Position numbers and translations under genes: made by a program. Shown piece after piece: positions 25,850 to 34,627 of a stretch of DNA of 64,000 nt. The notes beneath the pieces were generated by a model. It was not told the DNA's origin, did not search any database, and worked only from the letters and a program-made list of their open reading frames with translations. Each line of letters opens with the position of its first letter. Position 1 is the first letter of the stretch. Source of the stretch: Sporosarcina trichiuri (GTDB lineage: Bacteria > Bacillota > Bacilli > Bacillales_A > Planococcaceae); the NCBI RefSeq assembly GCF_030406775.1, contig NZ_CP129119.1, forward strand, positions 62,001 to 126,000. The letters run 5' to 3'.

Positions 25850-26050
25850 AGGGCTAAACGACACAAGAGGAACGACTGGAAGAGCGATCAGTACATGGAA
25901 GACTGTCAAGGCAGCGGACTGTTCTATACAGCAGGATACACGTCAGGCGGAGCGCCTTACGGGATAACATGGGTACAAGCAGAAACGGAAAATCTCTTTG
26001 CTGATGGTGCTGGAATTCCAGACATAGAAGATGATGATTTACCATTTTGA
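25850..26050 (+). pseudogene. Remnant of a small conserved protein, start codon missing
   Basis: The frame is open from 25850 (directly after TAG) to TGA 26048-26050. It translates as RAKRHKRNDWKSDQYMEDCQ, then GSGLFYTAGYTSGGAPYGIT and an acidic end DIEDDDLPF. This looks like a complete small protein of a type I recall from Bacillales (the AGYTSGG-PYGITW segment), but there is no ATG, GTG or TTG before residue 16. Initiation at ATG 25895 would give 51 residues without a ribosome site. It is probably a gene that lost its start, though translation from the internal ATG is possible. Confidence 0.5.
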
Positions 26051-26108
26051 ATAAAGTTACGGCATACGACTCTGTTTACCTCTGTTGCTGAGATATGAAC
26101 TCATCCAA

Positions 26109-26158
26109 AAAGCCGGAACTCCTCTGAATGCTGAATTCAATGGAGTTCCGGTTTTTTA
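26109..26158. terminator. Bidirectional terminator before the GH18 gene end
   Basis: CCGGAACTCC pairs with GGAGTTCCGG around a 19-nt loop; TTTTTT follows on the plus strand and CTTTTTGG on the minus strand. Confidence 0.85.
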
Positions 26159-26162
26159 AATC

Positions 26163-27305
26163 TTACAGACGCTTCCGGATTGTAAAGTTATCCTCCAGCA
26201 GCAGCCAGTTCTGCGGGAATGGGTAGCCCAAGACCCAGTAGCTGACGCCGCGCAGGTTATACTGCTTCACCAGATCGAACTTCGCCTGCGCGCTGCGGGC
26301 GTCTTCGAACCAGACTTCGTGGCGGTGTCCGGCCGAATCGGTGTATCGGTAGAACGGAGACTGTGCGACAGGATCGTATTGGATCGCGACCTGGTGCTGG
26401 ATGGCGCGGCGGATCGCTTCCTGCTGGCTGAAGGTTTCCGCTTCCTGTCCCCGGGCGAACGGCAGGCGCCAGTCGCGTGCGTAGATCTGGAAGCCCATCA
26501 TGATCTTGTCACGCGGGATGACGGTGACCGCGTAGTCGAGCACTTTCTTGATTTCATTGAGAGGGGAGATGGCTTGGGCGGGGCCTTTCCGGTAGCCCCA
26601 TTCATATGTCATCAGCACGACGAAATCCACGATCCTGCCGTGTGCTTCGTAGTCATGCGCTTCATAGAGCAGTCCTTTCTGGTCACTGCTTGTTTTCGGG
26701 GCCAGCGCGTAGGAGACGAAGTACCCTTCAGGATGCAGGCGGTCGACGGCCAGCTGCAGGAATTGGTTGTAGAATTCGCGATCCGACGGACGGACGTTCT
26801 CGAAGTCGATGTTGAGTCCCTGATAGCCTTTCGCTTTCATGACCGTGAGGATGCTGGTGATGGTTTTCTCCTGAAGTTTCTTGCTCGACAGGATGGTGTG
26901 GGCGAGGGCCGTTCCGGACTCCGTTGAACTGAAGTTGGTGATCGCCAGCACAGGCACGATCCGTTCAGCTGCAGCGGACCGCAGCATTTCCGTGTCATCG
27001 AGCGTCGAGAGAGTGCCGTCTTCTTTCACGCTATAGACGAACGGCATCCAATACGTCAGATACCGGCCGACTTCTTGGATCTCCCTCGCGCCCGTTTCGC
27101 CGGCGTTGATAGTATACGCATTGACGTCGATGACCGGTTTCGTCTTTGTCGGGCTGGACTCTGTCGGGATGACTAGGGCCTGACCGACCACGAGCGCATT
27201 CGGATTCTCCAGTCCGTTGGCAGATACGATCTGATTTACGGTGACGCCGCTTCGCTGGGCGATCGCCCATAGGGAGTCCCCTTGTTTCACAACATGAATT
27301 TGCAA
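26163..27305 (-). CDS. LysM-GH18 peptidoglycan/chitinase-like glycosidase
   Basis: TTG 27305 is preferred because AAGGAGAG lies seven bases before it and the protein then begins directly with the LysM motif (IHVVKQGDSLWAIAQRSGVT). The 380 residues hold one LysM domain (about 1-46), a linker, and a GH18 domain (about 65-370). Its catalytic loop reads GYQGLNIDFENV, with Asp-Phe-Glu at the DxE position. This layout is that of Bacillus YaaH/YdhD and SleL-type enzymes, which hydrolyse N-acetylglucosamine linkages in (spore) peptidoglycan. No signal peptide is seen, as in spore-coat members. Confidence 0.88.
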   Translation of the reverse strand: MQIHVVKQGDSLWAIAQRSGVTVNQIVSANGLENPNALVVGQALVIPTESSPTKTKPVIDVNAYTINAGETGAREIQEVGRYLTYWMPFVYSVKEDGTLSTLDDTEMLRSAAAERIVPVLAITNFSSTESGTALAHTILSSKKLQEKTITSILTVMKAKGYQGLNIDFENVRPSDREFYNQFLQLAVDRLHPEGYFVSYALAPKTSSDQKGLLYEAHDYEAHGRIVDFVVLMTYEWGYRKGPAQAISPLNEIKKVLDYAVTVIPRDKIMMGFQIYARDWRLPFARGQEAETFSQQEAIRRAIQHQVAIQYDPVAQSPFYRYTDSAGHRHEVWFEDARSAQAKFDLVKQYNLRGVSYWVLGYPFPQNWLLLEDNFTIRKRL

Positions 27306-27347
27306 TCCGCTTCTCTCCTTATCGTTCATCTCCCATACTGTATTCAC

Positions 27348-27602
27348 CGGGAAGCCGGGATGCTATTCGGTTCAGCACGCCCGGCAGTGAGATGTCGACC
27401 TTCGACGCAGCGGATGGATTGCGCAGCGGAGATTTATTTAATTTGACGATATTGTTTGCTATTCCAGCACATACCTGTTATGGTTAGAGAGTATTATCTT
27501 TGTTCTTTATCAGTACGACAAAAAGTTTTGTTTTTCGTCTAAAGTATTTGAGCAAGCATAGTAACAAATCGTGCGGAGATCCGCACCAGGAGGCAAACCA
27601 TT
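27348..27602 (+). promoter_or_regulatory. Upstream region of the cold-shock gene
   Basis: This 255-bp stretch has no gene. Its last 130 bases are AT-rich (TTAGAGAGTATTATCTTTG, AAAAAGTTTTGTTTTTCG) and end with CACCAGGAGGCAAACC, as expected of the long structured 5' leader of csp messages. The exact promoter is not assigned. Confidence 0.5.
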
Positions 27603-27803
27603 ATGGAACAAGGTACAGTTAAGTGGTTCAACGCAGACAAAGGATTCGGTTTCATCGAGCGTGAAGGCGGAGAAGACGTATTCGTACATTTTTCAGCTAT
27701 CCAAGGTGAAGGTTTCAAATCTTTAGACGAAGGTCAAAGCGTCACATTTGATGTGGAACAAGGACAACGCGGCCTGCAAGCTGCAAACGTTCAAAAAGCA
27801 TAA
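27603..27803 (+). CDS. Cold-shock protein (CspA/CspB family)
   Basis: A 66-residue single cold-shock domain with both RNA-binding motifs: RNP1 GFGFIE (16-21) and RNP2 VFVHF (26-30), then the usual [21 protein letters not shown]. It binds single-stranded RNA and DNA and keeps messages unfolded, especially at low temperature. ACCAGGAGGCAAACCATT places the ribosome site. The AT-rich leader and immediate terminator indicate a monocistronic gene. Confidence 0.97.
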   Translation: MEQGTVKWFNADKGFGFIEREGGEDVFVHFSAIQGEGFKSLDEGQSVTFDVEQGQRGLQAANVQKA

Positions 27804-27816
27804 TCATCGTCTAAGA

Positions 27817-27848
27817 GGGACCCTGCATTTGCAGGGTCTTTTTTTATT
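27817..27848 (+). terminator. Terminator of the csp gene
   Basis: GGACCCTGCA/TGCAGGGTC stem with a 3-nt loop and TTTTTTTATTTG. Confidence 0.92.
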
Positions 27849-28021
27849 TGCTCAAAAAACGGATCTCTTTCTGAACCGGCCGCGGCTGTTTGGGTAAGCG
27901 CGATGTCTGCTGAATCAAAGCAAACATGATCTGCTGCTGACAAACGATTCAATGAATGATAGGCTGTGTGGAGAGTCTCTGCATCGGAATGTCTCTGAGA
28001 AACCGGGAAAGCAGGTGCCGT

Positions 28022-28252
28022 GTGGAAAAGAAATATCCAGGGTTGCTGGCAGCCGGTGCTGTGGCATGGTTGGCGTATGTGGTGTGCGTGTTCACGCTTA
28101 GCTTCAGCCATTGGGCGACCAAAGGGCTCGGTGTCGCTTATCTGGTTGCCTGGGGCTGGCTGTTGTTCACAGTCTGGAATCGGAAAAACAAACGCAGTGT
28201 TACGGCGGAACAGTGTACACGAGATGATCAGGATGACAGCCGTGGGAACTGA
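28022..28252 (+). CDS. Small two-helix membrane protein
   Basis: GTG 28022 follows GCAGGTGCC (a weak site) and gives 76 residues with two helices (LLAAGAVAWLAYVVCVFTLS, then GLGVAYLVAWGWLLFTVW) and a charged tail (NRKNKRSVTAEQ). No family is recognised. It lies first in a group of three small same-strand genes that probably form an operon. Confidence 0.65.
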   Translation: MEKKYPGLLAAGAVAWLAYVVCVFTLSFSHWATKGLGVAYLVAWGWLLFTVWNRKNKRSVTAEQCTRDDQDDSRGN

Positions 28253-28268
28253 AAGGGGAGGTGCTGCT

Positions 28269-28427
28269 ATGAAGTGGACACTGCCGCTTGGAATCACGAT
28301 CGGAACGTTCGTCGGCATTTATATAGCCAATCGTTCCATTTCGCAAAGTGTCTTTGGCGCGATTGTCGCGTTCGTAGTGAGTTGTCTGCTGTCCATTGTC
28401 TGGGCGAAGCGTGAAGCGCGCAAGTAG
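28269..28427 (+). CDS. 52-residue membrane peptide
   Basis: ATG 28269, eight bases after AAAGGGGAGG, encodes two short hydrophobic helices (LPLGITIGTFVGIYIAN and FGAIVAFVVSCLLSIVW) and a basic end. It looks like a membrane protein of unknown role. The good ribosome site supports translation. Confidence 0.65.
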   Translation: MKWTLPLGITIGTFVGIYIANRSISQSVFGAIVAFVVSCLLSIVWAKREARK

Positions 28428-28458
28428 GATTTTTTTGGCAGTGAGGGGAGGATGTGGA

Positions 28459-29046
28459 ATGAAGAAGGAATATTGGATTGCTGTCCTTCTGGCAGTAGTC
28501 ATATTTTTGGCGGTGCTGGTGATCGACCGTCCAGATGAGGAAGATCCTGCGGAACAGTACGGTACGTCCGAATATACTGATCCGCCGGGGCTGACGGGAC
28601 ACCAGCTGGCGCTGAATCAGCTGTATGTGGAAATTCCTTATGAGAAAAAGGATGTCCTCCTGACGAAGCGGACGACGGATTCCCATGTGTTTGTCGATGT
28701 CACGGATAAAGACACCGAAGACGTTCTGTATACATATGGAGAATCCCTCGGTTCCGGAACTGAGCGGCAAGTGGTGAGGGAGGTTCCGACGAAAGAGGGG
28801 ACTGTCCGTCTGCAGATGGTTGTGGATATCGATCCATCGGCCGGAAAGATCCAAAGCGTCATCAGCTCGGGTGCTGACTATGATCCTGCCCCGGATGAGG
28901 TGGAGAATGAAATGGTCAGTACCGGTTCAAGATCTGGTGAGTTCCCGGCTGACCACGTGGAAATCCTGTCTTCGCTGCATCTCAGATGGGGAACGGAGCG
29001 GGAAAACCTATATGAAGGATTTGTGATTGGTGTTATCGGGAAATGA
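28459..29046 (+). CDS. Single-pass membrane-anchored protein
   Basis: ATG 28459 with GAGGGGAGGATG upstream gives 195 residues. A single N-terminal helix (WIAVLLAVVIFLAVLVI, 6-22) has no lipobox, and an acidic extracytoplasmic linker follows. The rest is an outer domain rich in beta strands (VEIPYEKKDVLLTKRTTDS, VRLQMVVDIDPSAGK). It belongs with the two small membrane genes upstream by spacing. I know no family name for it. Confidence 0.65.
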   Translation: MKKEYWIAVLLAVVIFLAVLVIDRPDEEDPAEQYGTSEYTDPPGLTGHQLALNQLYVEIPYEKKDVLLTKRTTDSHVFVDVTDKDTEDVLYTYGESLGSGTERQVVREVPTKEGTVRLQMVVDIDPSAGKIQSVISSGADYDPAPDEVENEMVSTGSRSGEFPADHVEILSSLHLRWGTERENLYEGFVIGVIGK

Positions 29047-29380
29047 CCCTGAACAGGAATTGGATTTCCTTCTGCCCTGTGTCTATCTCTGCCCAGTACG
29101 CTTCCAGACTACTGGGCATTCAGTTGCTGAGATGGTCTAGTCTGCAAGTATCAGATCAAACACTTTTCGTCTTCGACGGAGGGTGTTTTTTGTCGTTTTC
29201 TTTCATAACAAATCGAAATAAATCGGAATATTTATTTCATTTATCAGACAATTATACCATGTCACATCTGTTCTAATTTCCCAGAGAAGCTGGAAACATT
29301 TGCCCTTCAGTCGTATGGCGGCTGTATCGGTTATTGATTATAGTGAAAGGGCTTACACTACGTTGAGAGGGGATGGACTG
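29047..29380. other. Intergenic region with two hairpins
   Basis: No gene is seen. GCCCAGTA at 29091-29098 pairs with TACTGGGC at 29110-29117, and AAACAC...GTGTTTTTT at 29158-29189 looks like the transcription terminator of the previous operon. The AT-rich stretch 29200-29280 and GAAAGGGCTTACACTACG near 29344 probably hold the promoter of the muropeptide recycling cluster. Confidence 0.6.
29156..29192 (+). terminator. Terminator before the amiE-nagZ-namZ cluster
   Basis: AAACAC and CGTC pair with GACG and GTGTTT across a TTC loop; TTTTTT follows. Confidence 0.6.
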
Positions 29381-31027
29381 ATGGTGAAACCGAGGAAGAA
29401 ACTGCTGGCGGCGCTGCTGGCCGGTGCACTTGCCGGCGGACTGGTGATGTCGGGTACGGCAGAAGCGTATGGAGGATCGGTGCCGCACAAGGCGTGGAAC
29501 AATCCAGGACATGGGGCGCCTGTTTTGCATCCTGGCTCCGCTAAGGCTGCGGGCATGCGCCAGGAACCGCTGCGGGCGATCGACGGGGTCATGGAGCAGG
29601 CGATTGCGGAGAAGACGATGCCGGGTGCTGTCGTATTGGTCGCGCGCAGCGGCCATATCGTGAAGCAGCAGGCCTACGGCGATGCTGCACGCTACACGGA
29701 TGATCAGTTCACAGAGATGGACAAGCCGGTCGCCATGCGGACGAATACGATCTTCGATGTAGCGTCGATCAGCAAGATCTTCACGACAGTTGCCGCCATG
29801 AAGCTGTATGAGGCTGGGAAGATTGAGCTCGATGCGCCGGTTGCGGACTACATTCCGGAGTTTGCGGTGAATGGCAAGGAAGCGGTGACGATCCGCCAGC
29901 TGATGACCCATACGTCCGGTTTCACGGCGTGGATACCGCTGCACTCTCAAGGGGAGACCCGTGAAGACCGGCTGCAGCTCGTGTTTGCGCAAGGTCTGGA
30001 GGCGGAACCCGGCACCCGGTACACGTACAGTGATCTGAATATGATCACACTCGGTGCAATCATTGAAAAACTGTCGGGCAAACGTCTCGACCAGTTCGTG
30101 AAGGAGCAGATCACAGGACCGCTCGGCATGAAAGACACGATGTACAATCCGCCCGCTTCGCTCAAACACCGGATTGCCGCGACGGAATATCAGCCGGAAA
30201 TCGGCCGCGGACTCGTATGGGGAGAGGTGCATGACGAAAATGCATGGTCACTCGGCGGTGTTGCAGGACATGCCGGTGTCTTCTCGACAGCGAAGGACTT
30301 GGGGATTTTTGCCCACATGATTTTGAACGACGGCCGATACGGCGGCAAACGTATCTTGAAGCCGGCCACCGTGAAACTGCTTGGACAGAACCAGATCCCT
30401 GAATTCAAGGGGGATGACCACGGACTCGGCTGGGAACTGAACCAGGGCTGGTACATGGACGCGCTCGCAGGCCCGTCGACCGCGGGGCATACCGGGTTCA
30501 CGGGGACGAGCATTGTGATCAGTCCGAAGAACAAGACGATTGCTGTGCTGCTGACGAATCGGGTTCACCCGACACGGAAGACCATTTCGCTGAACGGTGT
30601 GCGGCGTGAGTTCGTCCGTCACGCTGCGGATGCAATCCCGGCACCGATTCCGAGACGGGCGGATGCCTGGTTCGCAGGGTACGGTGATAAGCTGGACCGC
30701 ACGCTGGTTGTGGAAACGCGGAAGAATGCACGCAAATTTACGTTCGGTACGTGGTACGAGCTTGAACAGGACTCCGATTTCGGCATCGTCGAAACGTCCG
30801 TGAATGGGACTGACTGGCAGGAAACGGGCATCCGGCTCACAGGGACGAATTCGAAATGGCGGCAGATGAAGGTTTCATTGCCCGAAGGGACGCAGTTCGT
30901 CCGGTTCCGCTATACGACCGATACACTGGTCAATGGCCGCGGCTGGTATGTCGGGGACTTCAGACTGGACGGCAGGACGGTGAAGCCTGCGAAGCAATCG
31001 TCTGGATGGGCACGACGAAATTATTAA
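29381..31027 (+). CDS. amiE: Secreted beta-lactamase-fold amidase, AmiE type
   Basis: ATG 29381 (GAGAGGGGATGGACTG upstream) gives 548 residues. Residues 1-29 form a signal peptide ending in GTAEA. The beta-lactamase-type domain (about 65-440) has the catalytic SISK (Ser129, Lys132), a YSDLN motif as the Tyr-x-Asn equivalent, and HTGFTG near the active site. The C-terminal 100 residues form an additional beta domain (KFTFGTWYELEQDSDFGIV). The family (Bacillus YbbE/AmiE) cleaves the stem peptide from MurNAc during wall recycling. The neighbours, NagZ and NamZ, support this strongly. The additional C-terminal domain is larger than I expect for YbbE and may bind wall. Confidence 0.85.
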   Translation: MVKPRKKLLAALLAGALAGGLVMSGTAEAYGGSVPHKAWNNPGHGAPVLHPGSAKAAGMRQEPLRAIDGVMEQAIAEKTMPGAVVLVARSGHIVKQQAYGDAARYTDDQFTEMDKPVAMRTNTIFDVASISKIFTTVAAMKLYEAGKIELDAPVADYIPEFAVNGKEAVTIRQLMTHTSGFTAWIPLHSQGETREDRLQLVFAQGLEAEPGTRYTYSDLNMITLGAIIEKLSGKRLDQFVKEQITGPLGMKDTMYNPPASLKHRIAATEYQPEIGRGLVWGEVHDENAWSLGGVAGHAGVFSTAKDLGIFAHMILNDGRYGGKRILKPATVKLLGQNQIPEFKGDDHGLGWELNQGWYMDALAGPSTAGHTGFTGTSIVISPKNKTIAVLLTNRVHPTRKTISLNGVRREFVRHAADAIPAPIPRRADAWFAGYGDKLDRTLVVETRKNARKFTFGTWYELEQDSDFGIVETSVNGTDWQETGIRLTGTNSKWRQMKVSLPEGTQFVRFRYTTDTLVNGRGWYVGDFRLDGRTVKPAKQSSGWARRNY

Positions 31028-31042
31028 TAGGGAGAGATGGCG

Positions 31043-33160
31043 ATGAGAAAACTGCGCAACTATCTGTTCGTTCCGCTGCTGGCGGGAATCCTGGTGCTGA
31101 CCGCCGCAATGAGCGGGACGGCAGCCTATGCGAAACCGCACCGCACGCCGGGACATGACCTTGTACTGCTGCAGAACGTGCCCCAAGCGCAAGATGGTTT
31201 TGAGGATGGAACCCTGCAGCTGACACCGCTGCATGTGTATAAGGACGGGCATTTCGTTAAACCGTCAGCCCGCATGCAGTGGACATCGACGAACCGCCGT
31301 GTTGCATCCGTCAATCGTGACGGCGTCGTCAAAATGACCGGGAAACCCGGCGCTTCGACGATTCTTGTGAGGGAAGGCCGTCTGACGGACCGGATCCTCG
31401 TCATCGCAAAGCCGGTACGCAACTCAGACAAGCGCCACGGGAACTTCTCGATGTCGTACGAGGTGAAGAAGATGCACGGAAAACGCTATAATCTTGTGCC
31501 GAATGCAATCCGGGGCATGAGCTTGGAAGAAAAGGTCGGCCAGATGCTCATGCCTGATTTCCGGACAATGAATGGCAAACACATTACGGAACTGACGCCT
31601 GAAATCGAAGCGCTTGTGAAAAAGTATCATCTCGGCGGCGTCATCCTGTTCCGTGAGAATGTCGTGACGACGGAGCAGACAGCACGCCTGGTCGCCGATT
31701 ACCAGAAGGCGTCCGAGAAATACGGTCTTCTCATGTCGATCGACCAGGAAGGAGGCATCGTGACGCGTCTCCAGTCGGGCACGGACATGCCTGGCAACAT
31801 GGCGCTCGGTGCAGCGCGGAGTGAAGAACTGGCCCATCAGGTCGGACAGGCGATCGGCGAGGAACTGCACGCGCTCGGCATCAACATGAACTTCGCTCCA
31901 TCGTTCGATATCAATAACAATCCGGACAACCCGGTCATCGGTGTCCGTTCATTCAGTGAGGATCCGGAACTGACGGCCAAGCTCGGGGTTGCTTACACGA
32001 ACGGCCTTCAGGGCACCGGAACATCCGGGACGGCGAAGCACTTCCCGGGCCACGGGGATACGGCGGTCGACTCCCACCTCGGCCTTCCGGAAGTGCCGTA
32101 CTATAAGGAACGGCTGAAACAGGTCGAACTGTATCCGTTCCAGCAGGCGATGGACGCAGGCGTCGATGCGATCATGACAGCGCATGTCACTTTCCCTAAG
32201 ATCGATGACACGACTGTGATTTCGAAAAAGGACGGCACACCGATCACAGTGCCGGCAACTTTATCGCACAAAGTACTGACCGAACTCATGCGTGACGAAA
32301 TGGGGTACGACGGGCTGATCACGACAGACGCGCTCAACATGAACGCGATCGCAGAGCATTTCGGACCTGTCGATGCGGTCATCCGTGCGGTACAGGCCGG
32401 GACGGATCTCGTGCTCATGCCGGTCGGACTGGAAAGTGTTGCGGACGGTCTGCTGGATGCTGTGCAGTCCGGTAAGATTTCAGAACAGCGAATCGAGCAG
32501 TCCATGGAACGGATCCTGTCCCTCAAGCTGAAACGGGGAATCGTGAAAGAGGAAGCGCCTGCACCGATTGAATCGGTGATTGCGAATGCGGAAAAGACAG
32601 TCGGTTCCGATGAACATAAGCAGGTCGAGCGGGACGTTGCGGAGAAATCCGTGACCCTCGTGAAGAATGACAACGTGCTGCCGCTGAACGCTGCGGCTGA
32701 AGACAAGATTGCCGTTGTCGGCAGTTCCTATATCGATGAACTGTTTACCGCTGTGAAAAAACGCCATGCAAACACGGTATTGATCAAAAAAGGCGAACCG
32801 CTGACAGATGAGGAGCTGGCGCAGCTCGACGGCGTATCCGCCATCATTGTCGGTACGACGACGTCAACAGTTGCGGGAAGGTCTCCATCACATCCGCAGA
32901 TGCAGATGGTGAATGAATTGATCGGCAAAACGGACGTGCCTGTGATAGCGATCGGCGTGCGGAATCCGTACGACATCATGGCGTACCCGGAAGTCGACGT
33001 GTATCTTGCGCAATACAGTTTCCGCACAGCGAGTTTCGAAGCATCCGCATCCGCCATTTTCGGCGAAATCGCACCGCAGGGCAAACTGCCGGTGACGATC
33101 CCCGATCCGTCGGGCGGTACGCTGTATCCGTTCGGCCATGGACTGACGTATACCAACTAA
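31043..33160 (+). CDS. nagZ: Beta-N-acetylglucosaminidase NagZ (GH3), with N-terminal Ig-like domain
   Basis: ATG 31043 is used because AGGGAGA lies seven bases before it (ATG 31037 overlaps). The 705-residue protein has a signal peptide (1-30), then a BIG2-like immunoglobulin domain at about 58-125 (VASVNRDGVVKMTGKPGAST). The GH3 barrel (about 155-490) contains KHFPGHGDTAVDSH (332-345) with the Asp-His pair used by Gram-positive NagZ, and the nucleophile in TDALNMNAI. The C-terminal alpha-beta domain (about 540-705) completes it. The enzyme removes GlcNAc from GlcNAc-MurNAc fragments outside the cell. The added N-terminal domain is the odd part. Confidence 0.9.
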   Translation: MRKLRNYLFVPLLAGILVLTAAMSGTAAYAKPHRTPGHDLVLLQNVPQAQDGFEDGTLQLTPLHVYKDGHFVKPSARMQWTSTNRRVASVNRDGVVKMTGKPGASTILVREGRLTDRILVIAKPVRNSDKRHGNFSMSYEVKKMHGKRYNLVPNAIRGMSLEEKVGQMLMPDFRTMNGKHITELTPEIEALVKKYHLGGVILFRENVVTTEQTARLVADYQKASEKYGLLMSIDQEGGIVTRLQSGTDMPGNMALGAARSEELAHQVGQAIGEELHALGINMNFAPSFDINNNPDNPVIGVRSFSEDPELTAKLGVAYTNGLQGTGTSGTAKHFPGHGDTAVDSHLGLPEVPYYKERLKQVELYPFQQAMDAGVDAIMTAHVTFPKIDDTTVISKKDGTPITVPATLSHKVLTELMRDEMGYDGLITTDALNMNAIAEHFGPVDAVIRAVQAGTDLVLMPVGLESVADGLLDAVQSGKISEQRIEQSMERILSLKLKRGIVKEEAPAPIESVIANAEKTVGSDEHKQVERDVAEKSVTLVKNDNVLPLNAAAEDKIAVVGSSYIDELFTAVKKRHANTVLIKKGEPLTDEELAQLDGVSAIIVGTTTSTVAGRSPSHPQMQMVNELIGKTDVPVIAIGVRNPYDIMAYPEVDVYLAQYSFRTASFEASASAIFGEIAPQGKLPVTIPDPSGGTLYPFGHGLTYTN

Positions 33161-33173
33161 GGGAGGTGGCACG

Positions 33174-34436
33174 ATGAAGAAATGGATGATGATGGTGCTC
33201 ACAGCGCTGCTGATCATGACGACGTGTACAGCCGTATTGGCGGACAACCACTATTGGAACGGTAGCAAGAAGCACGACAAAGGGCACGGCAAAGGGCAGC
33301 AGACGGTCACGGTCGGTGCGGAAGTGCTCATGCAGAAGGAGAAGAAGATGCTGAAAGGAAAGCGGGTCGGGCTGATCACAAATCCGACCGGCGTCGACCG
33401 CAATCTGAACAGTGTCGTCGACTTGCTGAACAATGATCCGGATATCGAGCTGAAAGCGCTCTATGGACCGGAGCATGGCGTCCGCGGCGATGCGCAGGCG
33501 GGGTCATACGTCGAATATTACATCGATGAAGTGACAGGCCTTCCGGTCTACAGCCTGTATGGCCAGACGCGGAAACCGACGCCTGAGATGCTCGACGGTA
33601 TCGATGCGCTCGTGTTCGATATCCAGGATGTCGGCACGCGGTTCTATACGTACATCTACACGATGGCGCTGTCGATGGAAGCAGCAAAGGAGAAAGGGAT
33701 TCCGTTCATCGTCCTCGACCGTCCGAATCCACTCGGCGGCGAGAAAGTCGAAGGGCCGGTGCTCGATCCGGAATTCGCCTCCTTCGTCGGTCAGTATCCG
33801 ATTCCGCTGCGCCATGGCATGACAGTCGGAGAACTCGCGCAGCTGTTCAACAAAGAGTTCGGAATCGGCGCGGATTTGTCTGTCGTCAAGATGAAAGGCT
33901 GGAACCGGAAGGACTACTTCGATGAAACTGGGCTCCAGTTCGTCATGCCGTCCCCGAACATGCCGACATTGGATACGTCTCTCGTCTATCCAGGCGCGGC
34001 TCTGATAGAAGGAACGAACGTGTCGGAAGGCCGCGGAACGACAAAGCCGTTCGAACTGATCGGCGCACCGTTCGTCAGCAGCCCGCAGCTCGTCCATCAG
34101 CTGAACCAGCTGAACCTGCCGGGCGTGCAGTTCCGGGCAGCGTCGTTCACCCCGACGTTCTCGAAACACAGCGGCAAGCTGTCGCATGGCATCCAGATCC
34201 ATATTACAGACAAGGAAAAGTATGATCCGGTTGTGACAGGCCTCCATATCGTGAAGACGCTGAAGGATCTGTATCCGGAGCAAGTCCAGCTGACATCGTT
34301 CTTCGACAAGCTGATCGGAAACGGCTGGGTCCGCGAAGGGATCGAGCAGGGCATGACGGTCGAGGAAATGCAGAAACGGTGGGAGAAGGATTTGAAGCAG
34401 TTCAAGAAAGTCCGGAAACAGTATCTGTTGTATTGA
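33174..34436 (+). CDS. namZ: Exo-beta-N-acetylmuramidase NamZ (DUF1343)
   Basis: 420 residues starting at ATG 33174, seven bases after GGGAGGTG. Residues 1-23 are a signal peptide (MMMVLTALLIMTTCTAVLA). The body has DUF1343 hallmarks: KGKRVGLITNPTGVD, ALYGPEHGVRGDAQAG, DVGTRFYTYIYTM, the FIVLDRPNPLGG stretch and VYPGAALIEGTNVSEGRGTTKPFE. It is the family of Bacillus YbbC, shown to release MurNAc from the non-reducing end of glycan chains. It lies in the order amiE-nagZ-namZ, the same set as in Bacillus, but the murQ-murR-murP genes that normally adjoin are absent from this window. Confidence 0.93.
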   Translation: MKKWMMMVLTALLIMTTCTAVLADNHYWNGSKKHDKGHGKGQQTVTVGAEVLMQKEKKMLKGKRVGLITNPTGVDRNLNSVVDLLNNDPDIELKALYGPEHGVRGDAQAGSYVEYYIDEVTGLPVYSLYGQTRKPTPEMLDGIDALVFDIQDVGTRFYTYIYTMALSMEAAKEKGIPFIVLDRPNPLGGEKVEGPVLDPEFASFVGQYPIPLRHGMTVGELAQLFNKEFGIGADLSVVKMKGWNRKDYFDETGLQFVMPSPNMPTLDTSLVYPGAALIEGTNVSEGRGTTKPFELIGAPFVSSPQLVHQLNQLNLPGVQFRAASFTPTFSKHSGKLSHGIQIHITDKEKYDPVVTGLHIVKTLKDLYPEQVQLTSFFDKLIGNGWVREGIEQGMTVEEMQKRWEKDLKQFKKVRKQYLLY

Positions 34437-34460
34437 GAAAAGAATCGGAAATAAAGGGGA

Positions 34461-34491
34461 GGGTATCCGGCTTGCTCCGGATACCCTTTTC
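34461..34491 (+). terminator. Terminator of the recycling cluster
   Basis: GGGTATCCGG pairs with CCGGATACCC around CTTGCT and is followed by TTTTCT. Confidence 0.9.
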
Positions 34492-34627
34492 TGCTGCGCG
34501 TGCAACACCTCAGTGACGGATGGGTAACGTTCCGCATAACCTGGAAGGCGTACATCATAAGAAGGAAGGATGGGAAACAGTGTACTGGATTCCTTGTTAT
34601 TGGGCTGTACCTTGCCATACACATACG

